Shown here piece by piece: positions 1 to 9,168 of a DNA stretch of 33,017 nt. Position 1 is the first letter of the stretch. Every line of letters begins with the position of its first letter. Below the pieces are notes generated by a model that was not told where the DNA came from, made no database searches, and saw nothing but the letters and a program-made list of their open reading frames with translations. The stretch comes from Betaproteobacteria bacterium (GTDB lineage Bacteria; Pseudomonadota; Gammaproteobacteria; Burkholderiales; Thiobacillaceae), in the NCBI GenBank assembly GCA_020061585.1, contig JAGUXX010000079.1:1-33017 (forward strand), written 5' to 3'. The translations under genes were made by a program, and so were the position numbers.

Positions 1-494
1 CCCGCCGCCAGACGCGCCGCGACGCAGGCGGCGCTGCCGCCGGAGGAGCCGCCGGGCACCCGCTCGGTATCCCAAGGGTTGCGCACCGGGCCGTAGTAAC
101 TGGTTTCGTTGGACGAGCCCATCGCATATTCGTCCATATTGGTCTTGCCCAGACACGGCATGCCGGCCGCCTTGAACTGCTCGATGACGTGCGCGTCGTA
201 GGGCGACACAAAATTCGACAGCATTTTCGAGCCGCAGGTGGTCAACCAGCCCGTGGCGCAGAAGATGTCCTTGTGCGCGATCGGCACGCCGGTCAGCACG
301 CCGCTTTGGCCGGAGGCGCGCAACGCGTCGGCGGCGCTCGCCTCGGCCAGTGTCTTGTCGGCATCGACACTGATGAAGGCATTGAGTGTCGGGTTCAGCG
401 ACTGGATGCGGCCCAGATAATCCTGGCACAGCTCAACACTGGAGGCCTTGCCCGCCGCGAGAAGGTCGGAAAGTTGTTTGATGGTGTTGGTCAT
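1..494 (-). CDS. gatA: Asp-tRNA(Asn)/Glu-tRNA(Gln) amidotransferase subunit A (N-terminal part, cut by window edge)
   Basis: GatA is the amidase subunit of GatCAB. It releases ammonia from glutamine so that mischarged Glu-tRNA(Gln) or Asp-tRNA(Asn) can be amidated in the cytoplasm. Only the first 164 codons lie in the window. They open [16 protein letters not shown] and contain the amidase-signature lysine (IAHKDIF, K75) and the glycine/serine stretch [10 protein letters not shown] (148-157), which holds the cis-Ser of the Ser-cisSer-Lys triad. The nucleophilic Ser should lie about 24 residues further on, outside the window. The ATG at 494 matches the family N-terminus but has no good Shine-Dalgarno sequence. 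The gene follows gatC on the same strand after 72 bp that hold a long imperfect hairpin. Nothing suggests it is broken; it is simply truncated by the window. Confidence 0.95.
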   Translation of the reverse strand, partial: MTNTIKQLSDLLAAGKASSVELCQDYLGRIQSLNPTLNAFISVDADKTLAEASAADALRASGQSGVLTGVPIAHKDIFCATGWLTTCGSKMLSNFVSPYDAHVIEQFKAAGMPCLGKTNMDEYAMGSSNETSYYGPVRNPWDTERVPGGSSGGSAACVAARLAA

Positions 495-504
495 GGTCTT
501 GGGA

Positions 505-559
505 GGCAAGGGACATGGGGCATGGATGATGGGCCTCCCCATGCTCCATGCCCCTTGCC
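505..559 (-). repeat. Imperfect 21-bp inverted repeat between gatC and gatA
   Basis: Arms at 505-525 and 539-559 are complementary except at two positions, with a 13-nt loop. In the minus-strand (gatC-gatA) transcript one exception is a G-U wobble and the other an A-C mismatch, so a stable stem is expected just before the gatA start. Each arm repeats the unit CATGGGGCATGG / CATGGAGCATGG. No T-run follows, so it is not a classical terminator. It may be a dispersed intergenic repeat or an RNA-stability or attenuation element. Confidence 0.7.
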
Positions 560-566
560 CCATTGA

Positions 567-854
567 TTATTCGATGACTTTAGGAACCAGATAAAGTCCG
601 TTTTCGGTCTGCGGCGCGATCGCCTGATAGTCGCCGCGTCGGTCGGTTTCGCTGACCACGTCGGCGCGCAGGCGCTGAAACAGATCCTGAGCATGCGACA
701 TCGGCTCGATGCCGGCGGTATCCACCGCCTGCATTTCTTCGATCAGGCCGAAGATGCCGTTCAATTGCGTCCGATAAGCGGCGACTTCGCTATCGTCGAC
801 CCGTATCCGGGCCAGTTTGGCGATACGTTTGACGTCTTCAGAGGAAAGCAACAT
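567..854 (-). CDS. gatC: Asp-tRNA(Asn)/Glu-tRNA(Gln) amidotransferase subunit C
   Basis: GatC is the small belt-like subunit that wraps around and stabilises GatA and GatB. The 95-residue protein has the usual family length. It shows the typical N-terminus ([20 protein letters not shown]), the central [19 protein letters not shown] segment with the conserved glutamate/methionine-rich helix and the VDTxGIxPM turn, and the C-terminal LRADVV...[12 protein letters not shown] tail. The ATG at 854 fits the family start. It is the first visible gene of a gatC-gatA unit and is transcribed divergently from mreB, with 105 bp between them. Confidence 0.96.
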   Translation of the reverse strand: MLLSSEDVKRIAKLARIRVDDSEVAAYRTQLNGIFGLIEEMQAVDTAGIEPMSHAQDLFQRLRADVVSETDRRGDYQAIAPQTENGLYLVPKVIE

Positions 855-917
855 GAGATACCCGTGTCCTTGGCCCCGGAGTTTGCTGTCGGGACCTTAT
901 TGCATAAGGCTTGGTAG

Positions 918-2000
<1,083 letters not shown>

Positions 2001-2010
2001 GGCCCGCCGC

Positions 2011-2057
2011 GCAAGAGGCAAGCGGCAAGGCACAACCTGAACCTTGCCCACCCGATT
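2011..2057. repeat. GGCAAG-type short repeats forming a dyad between mreB and mreC
   Basis: The 73-bp mreB-mreC gap holds three GCAAG-containing units on the left (2011-2030) and their complements CCTTGCC (2042-2048) and CTTGCC further right. The best hairpin is GGCAAGG (2024-2030) with CCTTGCC (2042-2048) and an 11-nt loop. No T-run follows. This is a candidate processing or attenuation element, or a degenerate intergenic repeat; no function is visible. Confidence 0.5.
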
Positions 2058-2073
2058 CTTGCCCCGCTCCCCC

Positions 2074-2964
2074 ATGTCTCGCGCCCCTCACGCCCCTCTG
2101 TTCGTCCGGGAGATGGGGCTGCCAGCCCGTTTCGGCCTTTACGTGCTGGTCTGCCTGCTGCTGCTCGCCATGGATGCGCGCTATTTCGCGCTGTCGGGCG
2201 TGCGCGCCGGCATCAACGCCATCATTCACCCGGCCCAGATGGCTTTGGCCAAACCCTGGGAATGGCTGGATGGCGTAGGTCGTTTTTTTGTCTCGCACGG
2301 GGAATTGGCGGCCGAGAACCAACGCCTGAAATCCTTGCATGAACTGCTGGAGGCCGGCTTGAGCGATCGCGCGGCCATCACCGCGGAAAACACCCAGTTG
2401 CGCGCGCTGATGGAATTGCCGGCCCGCGAAGGCTACACCATGGTGCCCAGCGAAATCATCGAAACCTCGACCGACCCGTTCTCGCGCAAGATCATCATCA
2501 ATCGCGGCGAGCGGCATGGCATCGCGGCGGGATGGCCGGTGGTCGACGCCAACGGACTGGTCGGCCAGGTGACGCGGGTTTATCCGTGGAGCTCGGAGGT
2601 CTCGTTGCTGACCGATCGCGGTCAGGGCGCGCCGGTGCAGAACATGCGCAACGGATTGCGCATCATCATTTTTGGACAAGGTTCCGACAACCAACTGGAA
2701 GTACGCTTTCTTGACATGCATGCCGACCTGCAACCCGGCGATCTGCTCTATACCTCGGGCATTGACGGCATCTATCCGGCTGGCGTGCCGGTAGCGCGGG
2801 TGGTCAAGATCGAACCGCCGCGCCACACACCGTTCGCGCGCGCCTTGTGCCAACCACTGGGCGGTGTCGGCCGCTATCGCCATATCGCGGTGATGAAGCC
2901 CGATCGCGCAGAAACCGCGGTGGCAAGGCAATTGGCGCCCGGCGCAAAGAAGAAGACGCCATGA
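2074..2964 (+). CDS. mreC: Rod-shape-determining protein MreC
   Basis: MreC is a bitopic inner-membrane protein. Its periplasmic beta domain activates PBP2/RodA and links them to MreB. Counting from the ATG at 2074, the 296-residue protein has a short cytoplasmic tail and a membrane helix at about 20-33. A coiled coil follows at about 76-116 (GELAAENQRLKSLHELLE...AENTQLRALM). The beta-barrel domain then carries VPSEIIETSTDPFSRKIIINRG, GLVGQV and LLTDRGQGAPVQ. A TTG at 2044 would add ten residues, but 2074 gives a sensible N-terminus; neither has a clear Shine-Dalgarno. The stop overlaps the mreD start by 4 bp (ATGA), which implies translational coupling. It is shorter than the E. coli protein, as in many relatives. 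Confidence 0.95.
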   Translation: MSRAPHAPLFVREMGLPARFGLYVLVCLLLLAMDARYFALSGVRAGINAIIHPAQMALAKPWEWLDGVGRFFVSHGELAAENQRLKSLHELLEAGLSDRAAITAENTQLRALMELPAREGYTMVPSEIIETSTDPFSRKIIINRGERHGIAAGWPVVDANGLVGQVTRVYPWSSEVSLLTDRGQGAPVQNMRNGLRIIIFGQGSDNQLEVRFLDMHADLQPGDLLYTSGIDGIYPAGVPVARVVKIEPPRHTPFARALCQPLGGVGRYRHIAVMKPDRAETAVARQLAPGAKKKTP

Positions 2965-3494
2965 ACATCCCGCCGCTGCTGCCGCAAGGCGCCGAACTGA
3001 CGCACCCGCCGACCCGCGCCAAGGTCTACATCAGCCTGTTGCTGGCCTTTTCGTTGACGCTATTGCCATGGATGGAGCAGATCCGCTGGCTGGTTCCGGA
3101 TTTCACGTTGATGTTGCTGTTGTACTGGAACATACGCGCGCCGCGCCTGGCCGGCATCGGCATGGCGTTCAGCCTGGGCCTGCTCACCGATGTCGCGCGC
3201 GGCGTGCTGTTCGGCCTCAATGCGCTGGCCTATTGCGTCGCCACCTTCATCGTGCTGCTGGTGCAACGCCGTCTGGAAGGCTTCGACACGCCGCGTCAGA
3301 CACTGCAACTTTTCCCCATCCTGCTCGGCAAGGAAGCATTGGTGCTGACCCTGGGTCTGATGATGGGGCGCGGTGACGCGGATTGGCGCTGGCTCGCGGC
3401 CGGTCTGGCGGCGGCGCTGCTGTGGCCGCCGCTGGCCTGGCTGGTCGACCGGATCACCCAGCAACAGCCGGCCAGCCGGCAAACTCCGCTGTAA
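2961..3494 (+). CDS. mreD: Rod-shape-determining protein MreD
   Basis: MreD is a small integral inner-membrane protein of the elongasome and a partner of MreC. The 177-residue product opens MNIPPLLPQG and has about five hydrophobic helices. It carries the family pattern WLVPDFTLMLLLYW and the GLLTDVARGVLFGLNALAY signature near the middle. The ATG at 2961 overlaps the mreC stop by 4 bp and is preferred over upstream alternative codons lying inside mreC. mrdA follows 15 bp downstream. Membership rests on topology, signature and position in the operon. Confidence 0.94.
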   Translation: MNIPPLLPQGAELTHPPTRAKVYISLLLAFSLTLLPWMEQIRWLVPDFTLMLLLYWNIRAPRLAGIGMAFSLGLLTDVARGVLFGLNALAYCVATFIVLLVQRRLEGFDTPRQTLQLFPILLGKEALVLTLGLMMGRGDADWRWLAAGLAAALLWPPLAWLVDRITQQQPASRQTPL

Positions 3495-3509
3495 TTTCGC
3501 TCCGACTCG

Positions 3510-5492
3510 ATGCTGCGGCTGATCAATCCGAAACAGGAATTCCTGCGTTATCGACGTCGCCTGGAGATCGCCGGCATAGTCGCCGCCGTGCTGTTTGTCG
3601 CCTTGTTCAGCCGCTTCGTCTGGTTGCAGATCGCGCAGTTCGAACGTTATCACGCGCTGGCGGAAAACAACCGCATCGCGCTATTGCCCGCGCCGCCCTC
3701 GCGTGGCGTGATTTATGACCGGCACAACATCGTGCTGGCGCACAACTTCTCCGCCAGCACACTGGAAATCACTCCCTCGAAAGCCGCCAAACTGGATAAA
3801 ACCATCGATCAGTTGAGCGAAATCGTCAGCATCTCCACCGGCGACCGCAAGCGCTTCAAGAAAATGCTGGCCGAGAGCAAGAACTTCGAGAGCATTCCGA
3901 TACGCAACATGCTCAGCGAGGAGGAAGCCGCGCGTTTCGCGGTGAACCGCTATCGCTTTCCCGGCGTCGAAATGAAGGCGCGGCAATTTCGCCAATATCC
4001 GCTGGGCGACCCATTCGCGCATGTGGTCGGATATATCGGCAGGATAGGCGACAAGGATCAGGAACGGCTTCAGGAAGATGGCCGTATCGCCAATTACAAA
4101 GGCACCGACCACATCGGCAAGCTGGGCCTGGAAGCGCGTTACGAACATTGGCTGCACGGCCGCACCGGCATCGAGAAAGTCGAGACCGATTCGGGTGGAC
4201 GCGCGGTCAGAACCCTGTCGCGCACGCCGCCGGTAGCCGGCTACAACCTGTATCTGCACCTGGATGCCAAACTGCAGCAAATCGCCGAAAAAGTATTTGG
4301 CGACTACCGCGGCGCCCTGGTTGCGCTGGACCCGCGCAACGGCGGTGTCCTGGCCCTGGTTTCCAAGCCCGGCTTCGACCCCAACCTGTTTGTCGACGGC
4401 ATCGATGTGCCGACCTGGCGCGAACTCAACGACTCCCTCGACCGACCGCTGATCAACCGCGCCTTGCGCGGTGTCTACCCGCCCGGCTCGACAATCAAAC
4501 CGTTCATGGGACTGGCCGGGCTCGAACTGGGCATCCGCAAAGCGGGCGACAGCATCGTCGACCAGGGCTATTTCTCGCTGCCCGGCAGCAGCCATCGTTA
4601 CCGCGACTGGAAAAAGGATGGTCACGGCAACGTCGATCTGAAACGCTCGATCGTGATTTCCTGCGACACCTATTACTACGGCCTGGCGCATCAGATGGGC
4701 ATCGAACGGATGGCCGAGTTCATGTCGCATTTCGGCTTCGGCAGGAAGTCCGATATCGACCTGGATGGCGAGTTGTCCGGGCTGATGCCGACCCCGGAAT
4801 GGAAAAAACGCCGCTTCAAGCAATCATGGTGGCCTGGAGAGACCGTGGTCGCCGGCATCGGTCAAGGCTATGTGCTGGCGACGCCGATGCAGTTGGCGGT
4901 GGCCACCATGGCGCTGGCCAATGATGGCGTGGTCTACAAGCCGCAATTGCTGCGCGCCTGGCGCGACCCATCCACCGACAAGATGTCCTACGCCGCGCCG
5001 CGGATCACCGAGCGCATCAAGTTGAACCCGGAGCACCTGCGACTGATCAAGGAAGCCATGACTGACGTCATGCTGCCCGGCGGCACCGCCTCGATCGCCG
5101 GCGCCGGCACACCCTATGCGTTCGCCGGCAAGACCGGCACGGCGCAAGTGATCGGGATCAAACAAGGCGCGCGCTATATAGAAAGTCAGGTGCAAATGCG
5201 GCACCGCGACCATGCGCTGTTCATCTCGTTCGCGCCGGCCGACGACCCGAAAATCGTCATCGCGGTCATGGTGGAAAACGGCGGCCATGGCGGCTCGATT
5301 GCCGCCCCCATCGCGCGCAAGGTGACCGACTACTGGCTGCTCGGCAAACTGCCCGCCATTTACGAGCCAGTCGAGCCCGGTCCGGCGGAGATCGATGCGG
5401 GAGATGCCGAAACCGACCTCGCGCCATCGGAAATTTCCCTGTCCAGCAACCCGGGCGCCGCCACCGCGCCGTTACAGGAACGAGAACAGTGA
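3510..5492 (+). CDS. mrdA: Penicillin-binding protein 2, peptidoglycan transpeptidase
   Basis: PBP2 is the class B transpeptidase that cross-links new strands made by RodA during cell elongation. It is anchored in the inner membrane with a periplasmic catalytic domain. The 660-residue protein has a signal anchor at about 21-40 and the pedestal domain with PPSRGVIYDRHNIVLA. The transpeptidase motifs are SxxK in PPGSTIKPF (S327, K330), SCD in ISCDTYYYGLA, and KTGTAQ (K541). Length and motif spacing follow the E. coli enzyme closely. The tail after about 610 is acidic and Pro/Ala-rich. Its stop overlaps the rodA GTG start by 4 bp, so the glycosyltransferase and transpeptidase partners are probably translated together. 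Confidence 0.98.
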   Translation: MLRLINPKQEFLRYRRRLEIAGIVAAVLFVALFSRFVWLQIAQFERYHALAENNRIALLPAPPSRGVIYDRHNIVLAHNFSASTLEITPSKAAKLDKTIDQLSEIVSISTGDRKRFKKMLAESKNFESIPIRNMLSEEEAARFAVNRYRFPGVEMKARQFRQYPLGDPFAHVVGYIGRIGDKDQERLQEDGRIANYKGTDHIGKLGLEARYEHWLHGRTGIEKVETDSGGRAVRTLSRTPPVAGYNLYLHLDAKLQQIAEKVFGDYRGALVALDPRNGGVLALVSKPGFDPNLFVDGIDVPTWRELNDSLDRPLINRALRGVYPPGSTIKPFMGLAGLELGIRKAGDSIVDQGYFSLPGSSHRYRDWKKDGHGNVDLKRSIVISCDTYYYGLAHQMGIERMAEFMSHFGFGRKSDIDLDGELSGLMPTPEWKKRRFKQSWWPGETVVAGIGQGYVLATPMQLAVATMALANDGVVYKPQLLRAWRDPSTDKMSYAAPRITERIKLNPEHLRLIKEAMTDVMLPGGTASIAGAGTPYAFAGKTGTAQVIGIKQGARYIESQVQMRHRDHALFISFAPADDPKIVIAVMVENGGHGGSIAAPIARKVTDYWLLGKLPAIYEPVEPGPAEIDAGDAETDLAPSEISLSSNPGAATAPLQEREQ

Positions 5493-6589
5493 TCATCTTG
5501 CGCTGGATCAAACACGTGTTCTGCTACCTGGACGGCCCGATGCTGGGGCTGATCAGTTTGCTGCTGCTGACCAGCATCGCCGTGGTATTCAGCGCCAGCG
5601 GCGAAAACAGCGACCGCATGGTTTCGCACCTGACCAACATCGGCGTGGCGCTGGGCGCCATGTTGCTGGTATCGCATATCCCGCCGCAACGCATGATGCA
5701 GTTCGCGCCGCCGGCTTACGTCATCGGCATCCTGCTGCTGCTCGGCGTGGCGTTGTTCGGCGTGCTGGTCAACGGCTCGCGGCGCTGGCTGGAACTCGGG
5801 TTCACGCGCATCCAGCCGTCCGAATTGATGCGCCTGGCGTTGCCGATGATGCTGGCCTGGTTCTTTCATTACAAACAGGAAACGCTGCGTAGCCGCGACT
5901 TCGCCTACGCTGGGCTGTTGCTGGCGATTCCGGTTGCGTTCATCGCCAAGCAGCCCGATCTAGGCACCTCGTTGATGATCACAGCCTCCGGTTTCTATGT
6001 TCTGTTCCTGGCCGGGCTGTCCTGGAAAGTCATGGTCGGCGCGGCCGCCGCCGCCGGCTCCGCGCTACCCATTGCCTGGCACTATCTGCTGCATGATTAC
6101 CAGCGACAGCGGGTGTTGACCTTGATCGATCCAAGCACGGATCCGCTCGGCGCCGGGTACCACATCATCCAGTCCACCATCGCCGTCGGTTCCGGCGGCG
6201 TCGCCGGAAAAGGCTGGATGATGGGTACCCAGACACATCTGGATTTCCTGCCCGAACGCAGCACCGATTTCATTTTTGCCGTGTTTTCGGAAGAGTTCGG
6301 CCTGATCGGCAACCTGTTCCTGCTGTTGCTGTATGCCGCCATCATCTGGCGCGGTCTGTACCTCGCCGCCAGCGCGCCGTCGCTGTTCGGACGGCTGCTG
6401 TCGGGCGCCATCGTGCTGACCTTCTTCACCTACGCGTTCGTCAACATGGGCATGGTGTCCGGCATCCTGCCGGTGGTCGGCGTACCGCTGCCGCTGGTCA
6501 GTTATGGCGGCACCTCGATGCTGACCGTTCTTTTGGGGTTTGGCATAGTGATGAGCGCCGCAACGCACAAAAAGCTTGTAAAAACATAG
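5489..6589 (+). CDS. rodA: Peptidoglycan glycosyltransferase RodA (SEDS family)
   Basis: RodA polymerises lipid II into glycan strands for elongation and works as a complex with PBP2. The 366-residue protein is a multi-pass membrane protein. SEDS landmarks visible are RWLELGFTRIQPSELMRLALP, AKQPDLGTSLMI, the periplasmic loop HLDFLPERSTDFIFAVFSEEFGLIG and the C-terminal PLPLVSYGGTSML. The GTG start at 5489 overlaps the mrdA stop (GTGA) and yields the expected short N-terminal tail before the first helix. No later start preserves the family N-terminus. It is the last gene of the tightly packed mre-mrd run; rlpA follows after about 60 bp. Confidence 0.97.
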   Translation: MIILRWIKHVFCYLDGPMLGLISLLLLTSIAVVFSASGENSDRMVSHLTNIGVALGAMLLVSHIPPQRMMQFAPPAYVIGILLLLGVALFGVLVNGSRRWLELGFTRIQPSELMRLALPMMLAWFFHYKQETLRSRDFAYAGLLLAIPVAFIAKQPDLGTSLMITASGFYVLFLAGLSWKVMVGAAAAAGSALPIAWHYLLHDYQRQRVLTLIDPSTDPLGAGYHIIQSTIAVGSGGVAGKGWMMGTQTHLDFLPERSTDFIFAVFSEEFGLIGNLFLLLLYAAIIWRGLYLAASAPSLFGRLLSGAIVLTFFTYAFVNMGMVSGILPVVGVPLPLVSYGGTSMLTVLLGFGIVMSAATHKKLVKT

Positions 6590-6648
6590 CTAATACAGGC
6601 TACACTTATAGCGCTTTGTCATGTTTATCCGCATTGAATGGGCGCCCC

Positions 6649-7911
6649 ATGAAAACATCCCGTCCCGAACCATGCTTGCGGCAGGCGAATCTACGCCGGA
6701 ATCCACCCCGGAGCGGCCCGTTGACCCTGGCGCTCGGACTCGCCTTCGGCTTGACGCTGGGCGGCTGCGCCGGCATCAATTCCAGGACCGCCGACAGTCA
6801 GACGAAAACCACTGACGGCTCCACTATCATCGTGCCGCCTTACAAGGGCGGCGGCTATTACAAGAACGATGGTCCGGGAGCCAATCCGCCCGCCAATCTG
6901 GATGACATTCCGGATGCGGTGCCGCAATTCGAGCCGTTCCATCAAGCCACCGGCAAGCCCTATCAGATCATGGGCAAGCGTTATGTCCCGCTACGCGACA
7001 ACAAGGACTACAAAACGCAAGGGCTGGCCTCCTGGTATGGCCGCAAGTTCCACGGCAACAGCACCGCGATCGGCGAGCCCTACGACATGTATGCCATGTC
7101 GGCGGCGCATCCGACCTTGCCGCTGCCGAGCTATGCCCGGGTCACCAATCTGGACAACGGCAAGAGCGTGGTGGTGCGCGTCAATGATCGCGGACCGTTC
7201 CATCCCGGCCGCATCATCGATCTGTCCTACACCGCCGCGTACAAGCTCGACATATTGAAAGGCGTTACGCCGGTCGAAGTCGCGGCGGTGCTGCCGGAGA
7301 CCGCGCCGACATCTTTTGCGGCGCTGTCCGACAGCGTCGCCTTGCCGCCCTCACCGCTGCCAACCGAGGCACAGTCACCCGGCAAGCAGATGGTTGGACA
7401 ACGTTCCGAAGCCGCGATCTATCTGCAACTCGGCGCCTTTTCCACCCCTGCTTCGGCGGATGGCTTGATGGCCCGGGTGAGCGCCAGACTGTCACGCGCG
7501 TTCCCCGGCGTCATGCGTCTGGAACAGAACGGACTGCTGAAGGTCCAGGCCGGCCCCTTCGACAGCGAAGCGGACGCCACGCTGGCCGCCGTCGAAATCG
7601 AGCGTGACCTCGGCATCAAGGCGTTCAAGGTCTGGGCGGAGCCACCAACCGAAGCGGCGCCGATCGAACTTCCTGGCGCGCCCGGCTTGTACCTGCAACT
7701 CGCCGCATTCGCCAGCCCTGACGCCGCCACGGCGTTGGCCAGCCGGGTGAAACAGCATTTCGGAAATGAACTTCCCGGTCTGGATCAGATCAACTCCGGC
7801 AGTTTGTTCAAATTGCAGGCGGGACCATTTGCCTCGCCCGCCGCCGCCGAGCGTCTCGCCACAGCCTATTTGCAGGACTTCGGCGTCAAACCGTATCGCG
7901 TCAGCCGCTGA
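6649..7911 (+). CDS. rlpA: RlpA-family septal-ring lytic transglycosylase lipoprotein with two SPOR domains
   Basis: RlpA is an outer-membrane lipoprotein that cleaves denuded (stem-less) peptidoglycan. From the ATG at 6649 the 420-residue product has a basic n-region and a lipobox ending TLGGC (lipidated C40). The double-psi beta-barrel begins at about 125 (GLASWYGRKFHGNSTAIGE) and contains AHPTLPLPSYARV and RVNDRGPF (D180 is the likely catalytic Asp). Two SPOR repeats follow, at about 256-330 (AIYLQLGAF...LKVQAGPF) and 346-420 (GLYLQLAAF...FKLQAGPF); most relatives carry one. A TTG at 6616 would lengthen the n-region and is less likely. Its place after rodA and before dacC is typical. Confidence 0.95.
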   Translation: MKTSRPEPCLRQANLRRNPPRSGPLTLALGLAFGLTLGGCAGINSRTADSQTKTTDGSTIIVPPYKGGGYYKNDGPGANPPANLDDIPDAVPQFEPFHQATGKPYQIMGKRYVPLRDNKDYKTQGLASWYGRKFHGNSTAIGEPYDMYAMSAAHPTLPLPSYARVTNLDNGKSVVVRVNDRGPFHPGRIIDLSYTAAYKLDILKGVTPVEVAAVLPETAPTSFAALSDSVALPPSPLPTEAQSPGKQMVGQRSEAAIYLQLGAFSTPASADGLMARVSARLSRAFPGVMRLEQNGLLKVQAGPFDSEADATLAAVEIERDLGIKAFKVWAEPPTEAAPIELPGAPGLYLQLAAFASPDAATALASRVKQHFGNELPGLDQINSGSLFKLQAGPFASPAAAERLATAYLQDFGVKPYRVSR

Positions 7912-7983
7912 TTCAGCGATTGACTTCCTGGCCGAGGATTGGCCGTCACAGCGTATTCCGCTTATTTTTTAGATGTCTTGACC

Positions 7984-9138
7984 ATGTTGTTTCGTACCCT
8001 GAATTTTCGTCTCGTCGCTTGCTGCCTCACCCTGTTCACCGCTTGCGCGTTGCCCGCACACTCGGCATTACCGGTGCCACCCGCGCCGCAGATCGATGCG
8101 CGGGCCTGGATATTGATCGATTTCGACAGCGGTCAGACGCTGGCCGAAAACAATCCGGACAGCAAAGTCGAACCCGCCTCGCTGACCAAGTTGATGACCG
8201 CCTACCTGGCCTTCAGCGCCATCAAGGAAGGTCGCCTGACGCTCAAGCAAACCTTGCCGGTATCGGAAAAAGCCTGGCGCGCCGAAGGCTCGCGGATGTT
8301 TCTCGACCCGAGGAAACCCGCCACCGTCGAAAACCTGTTGAAGGGCGTCATCGTCCAGTCCGGCAATGACGCCTGCATCGTGTTCGCCGAGGCGATTGCC
8401 GGCTCGGAGGAGGGTTTCGCGACGATGATGAACGCGATGGCCAAGCGACTCGGCATGAACGACACCCGCTTCCTCAACTCGACCGGCCTGCCGCACCCCG
8501 AGCACCTGACCACGGCGCGCGATCTTTCCCGCCTGGCCGCCGCCCTGATCCGCGACTTCCCCGAGTACTACACGATTTATTCGCTGAAGGAATTCGCCTA
8601 CAACGGCATCACCCAACCCAATCGCAATCGCCTGCTGTTCATCGACCCCAGCGTCGACGGCTTCAAGACCGGTCATACCAACAATGCCGGCTACTGCCTG
8701 ATCGCCTCCGCCAAACGCGAGAACCGGCGATTGCTGTCGGTGGTGCTGGGCGCCAAATCCGATATCGCGCGCGCGATGGAAAGCCAGAAACTGCTCAACT
8801 TCGGTTTCCAGTTTTTTGAAACCGTGAAACTCTATTCGGCCAATGCCCCGGTCTCCAGTCTACGCATGTACAAGGGCAAGGCCAGCGAAGTCAAAGCCGG
8901 TTTCCCGCACGATTTCCATATCACGGTACCGCGCGGCGCCGGCCAACGCATCCAGGCGCAGATGGTTTCCGAGCAACCGCTGCTGGCGCCGATCAAGCGC
9001 GGCCAGCGCCTCGGCACACTGAAACTCACGCTGGATGGCGAAACCGTCGGCGAATATCCGCTGCGGGCGCTGGAAAACGTGCCAGTCGCCGGCATACTCG
9101 GACGCGGCTGGGACAACATTTTGCTGATGTTCAAGTAA
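7984..9138 (+). CDS. dacC: D-alanyl-D-alanine carboxypeptidase (PBP5/6 type)
   Basis: This enzyme removes the terminal D-Ala from pentapeptide stems on the periplasmic face of the inner membrane and so limits cross-linking. From the ATG at 7984 the 384-residue protein has a cleavable signal peptide (LFTACALPAHSA). Catalytic motifs are SLTK (S66, K69), SGN (126-128) and KTG (228-230). The PBP5 C-terminal beta domain follows (about 290-365), and the end GRGWDNILLMFK fits the amphipathic membrane anchor. Upstream in-frame codons from 7939 lack the signal-peptide pattern. dacA and dacC paralogues cannot be told apart by reading, so the symbol is nominal. dat follows 30 bp on. Confidence 0.95.
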   Translation: MLFRTLNFRLVACCLTLFTACALPAHSALPVPPAPQIDARAWILIDFDSGQTLAENNPDSKVEPASLTKLMTAYLAFSAIKEGRLTLKQTLPVSEKAWRAEGSRMFLDPRKPATVENLLKGVIVQSGNDACIVFAEAIAGSEEGFATMMNAMAKRLGMNDTRFLNSTGLPHPEHLTTARDLSRLAAALIRDFPEYYTIYSLKEFAYNGITQPNRNRLLFIDPSVDGFKTGHTNNAGYCLIASAKRENRRLLSVVLGAKSDIARAMESQKLLNFGFQFFETVKLYSANAPVSSLRMYKGKASEVKAGFPHDFHITVPRGAGQRIQAQMVSEQPLLAPIKRGQRLGTLKLTLDGETVGEYPLRALENVPVAGILGRGWDNILLMFK

Positions 9139-9168
9139 ACCGACATCGGACGAACCGCCCGGGGTTGC

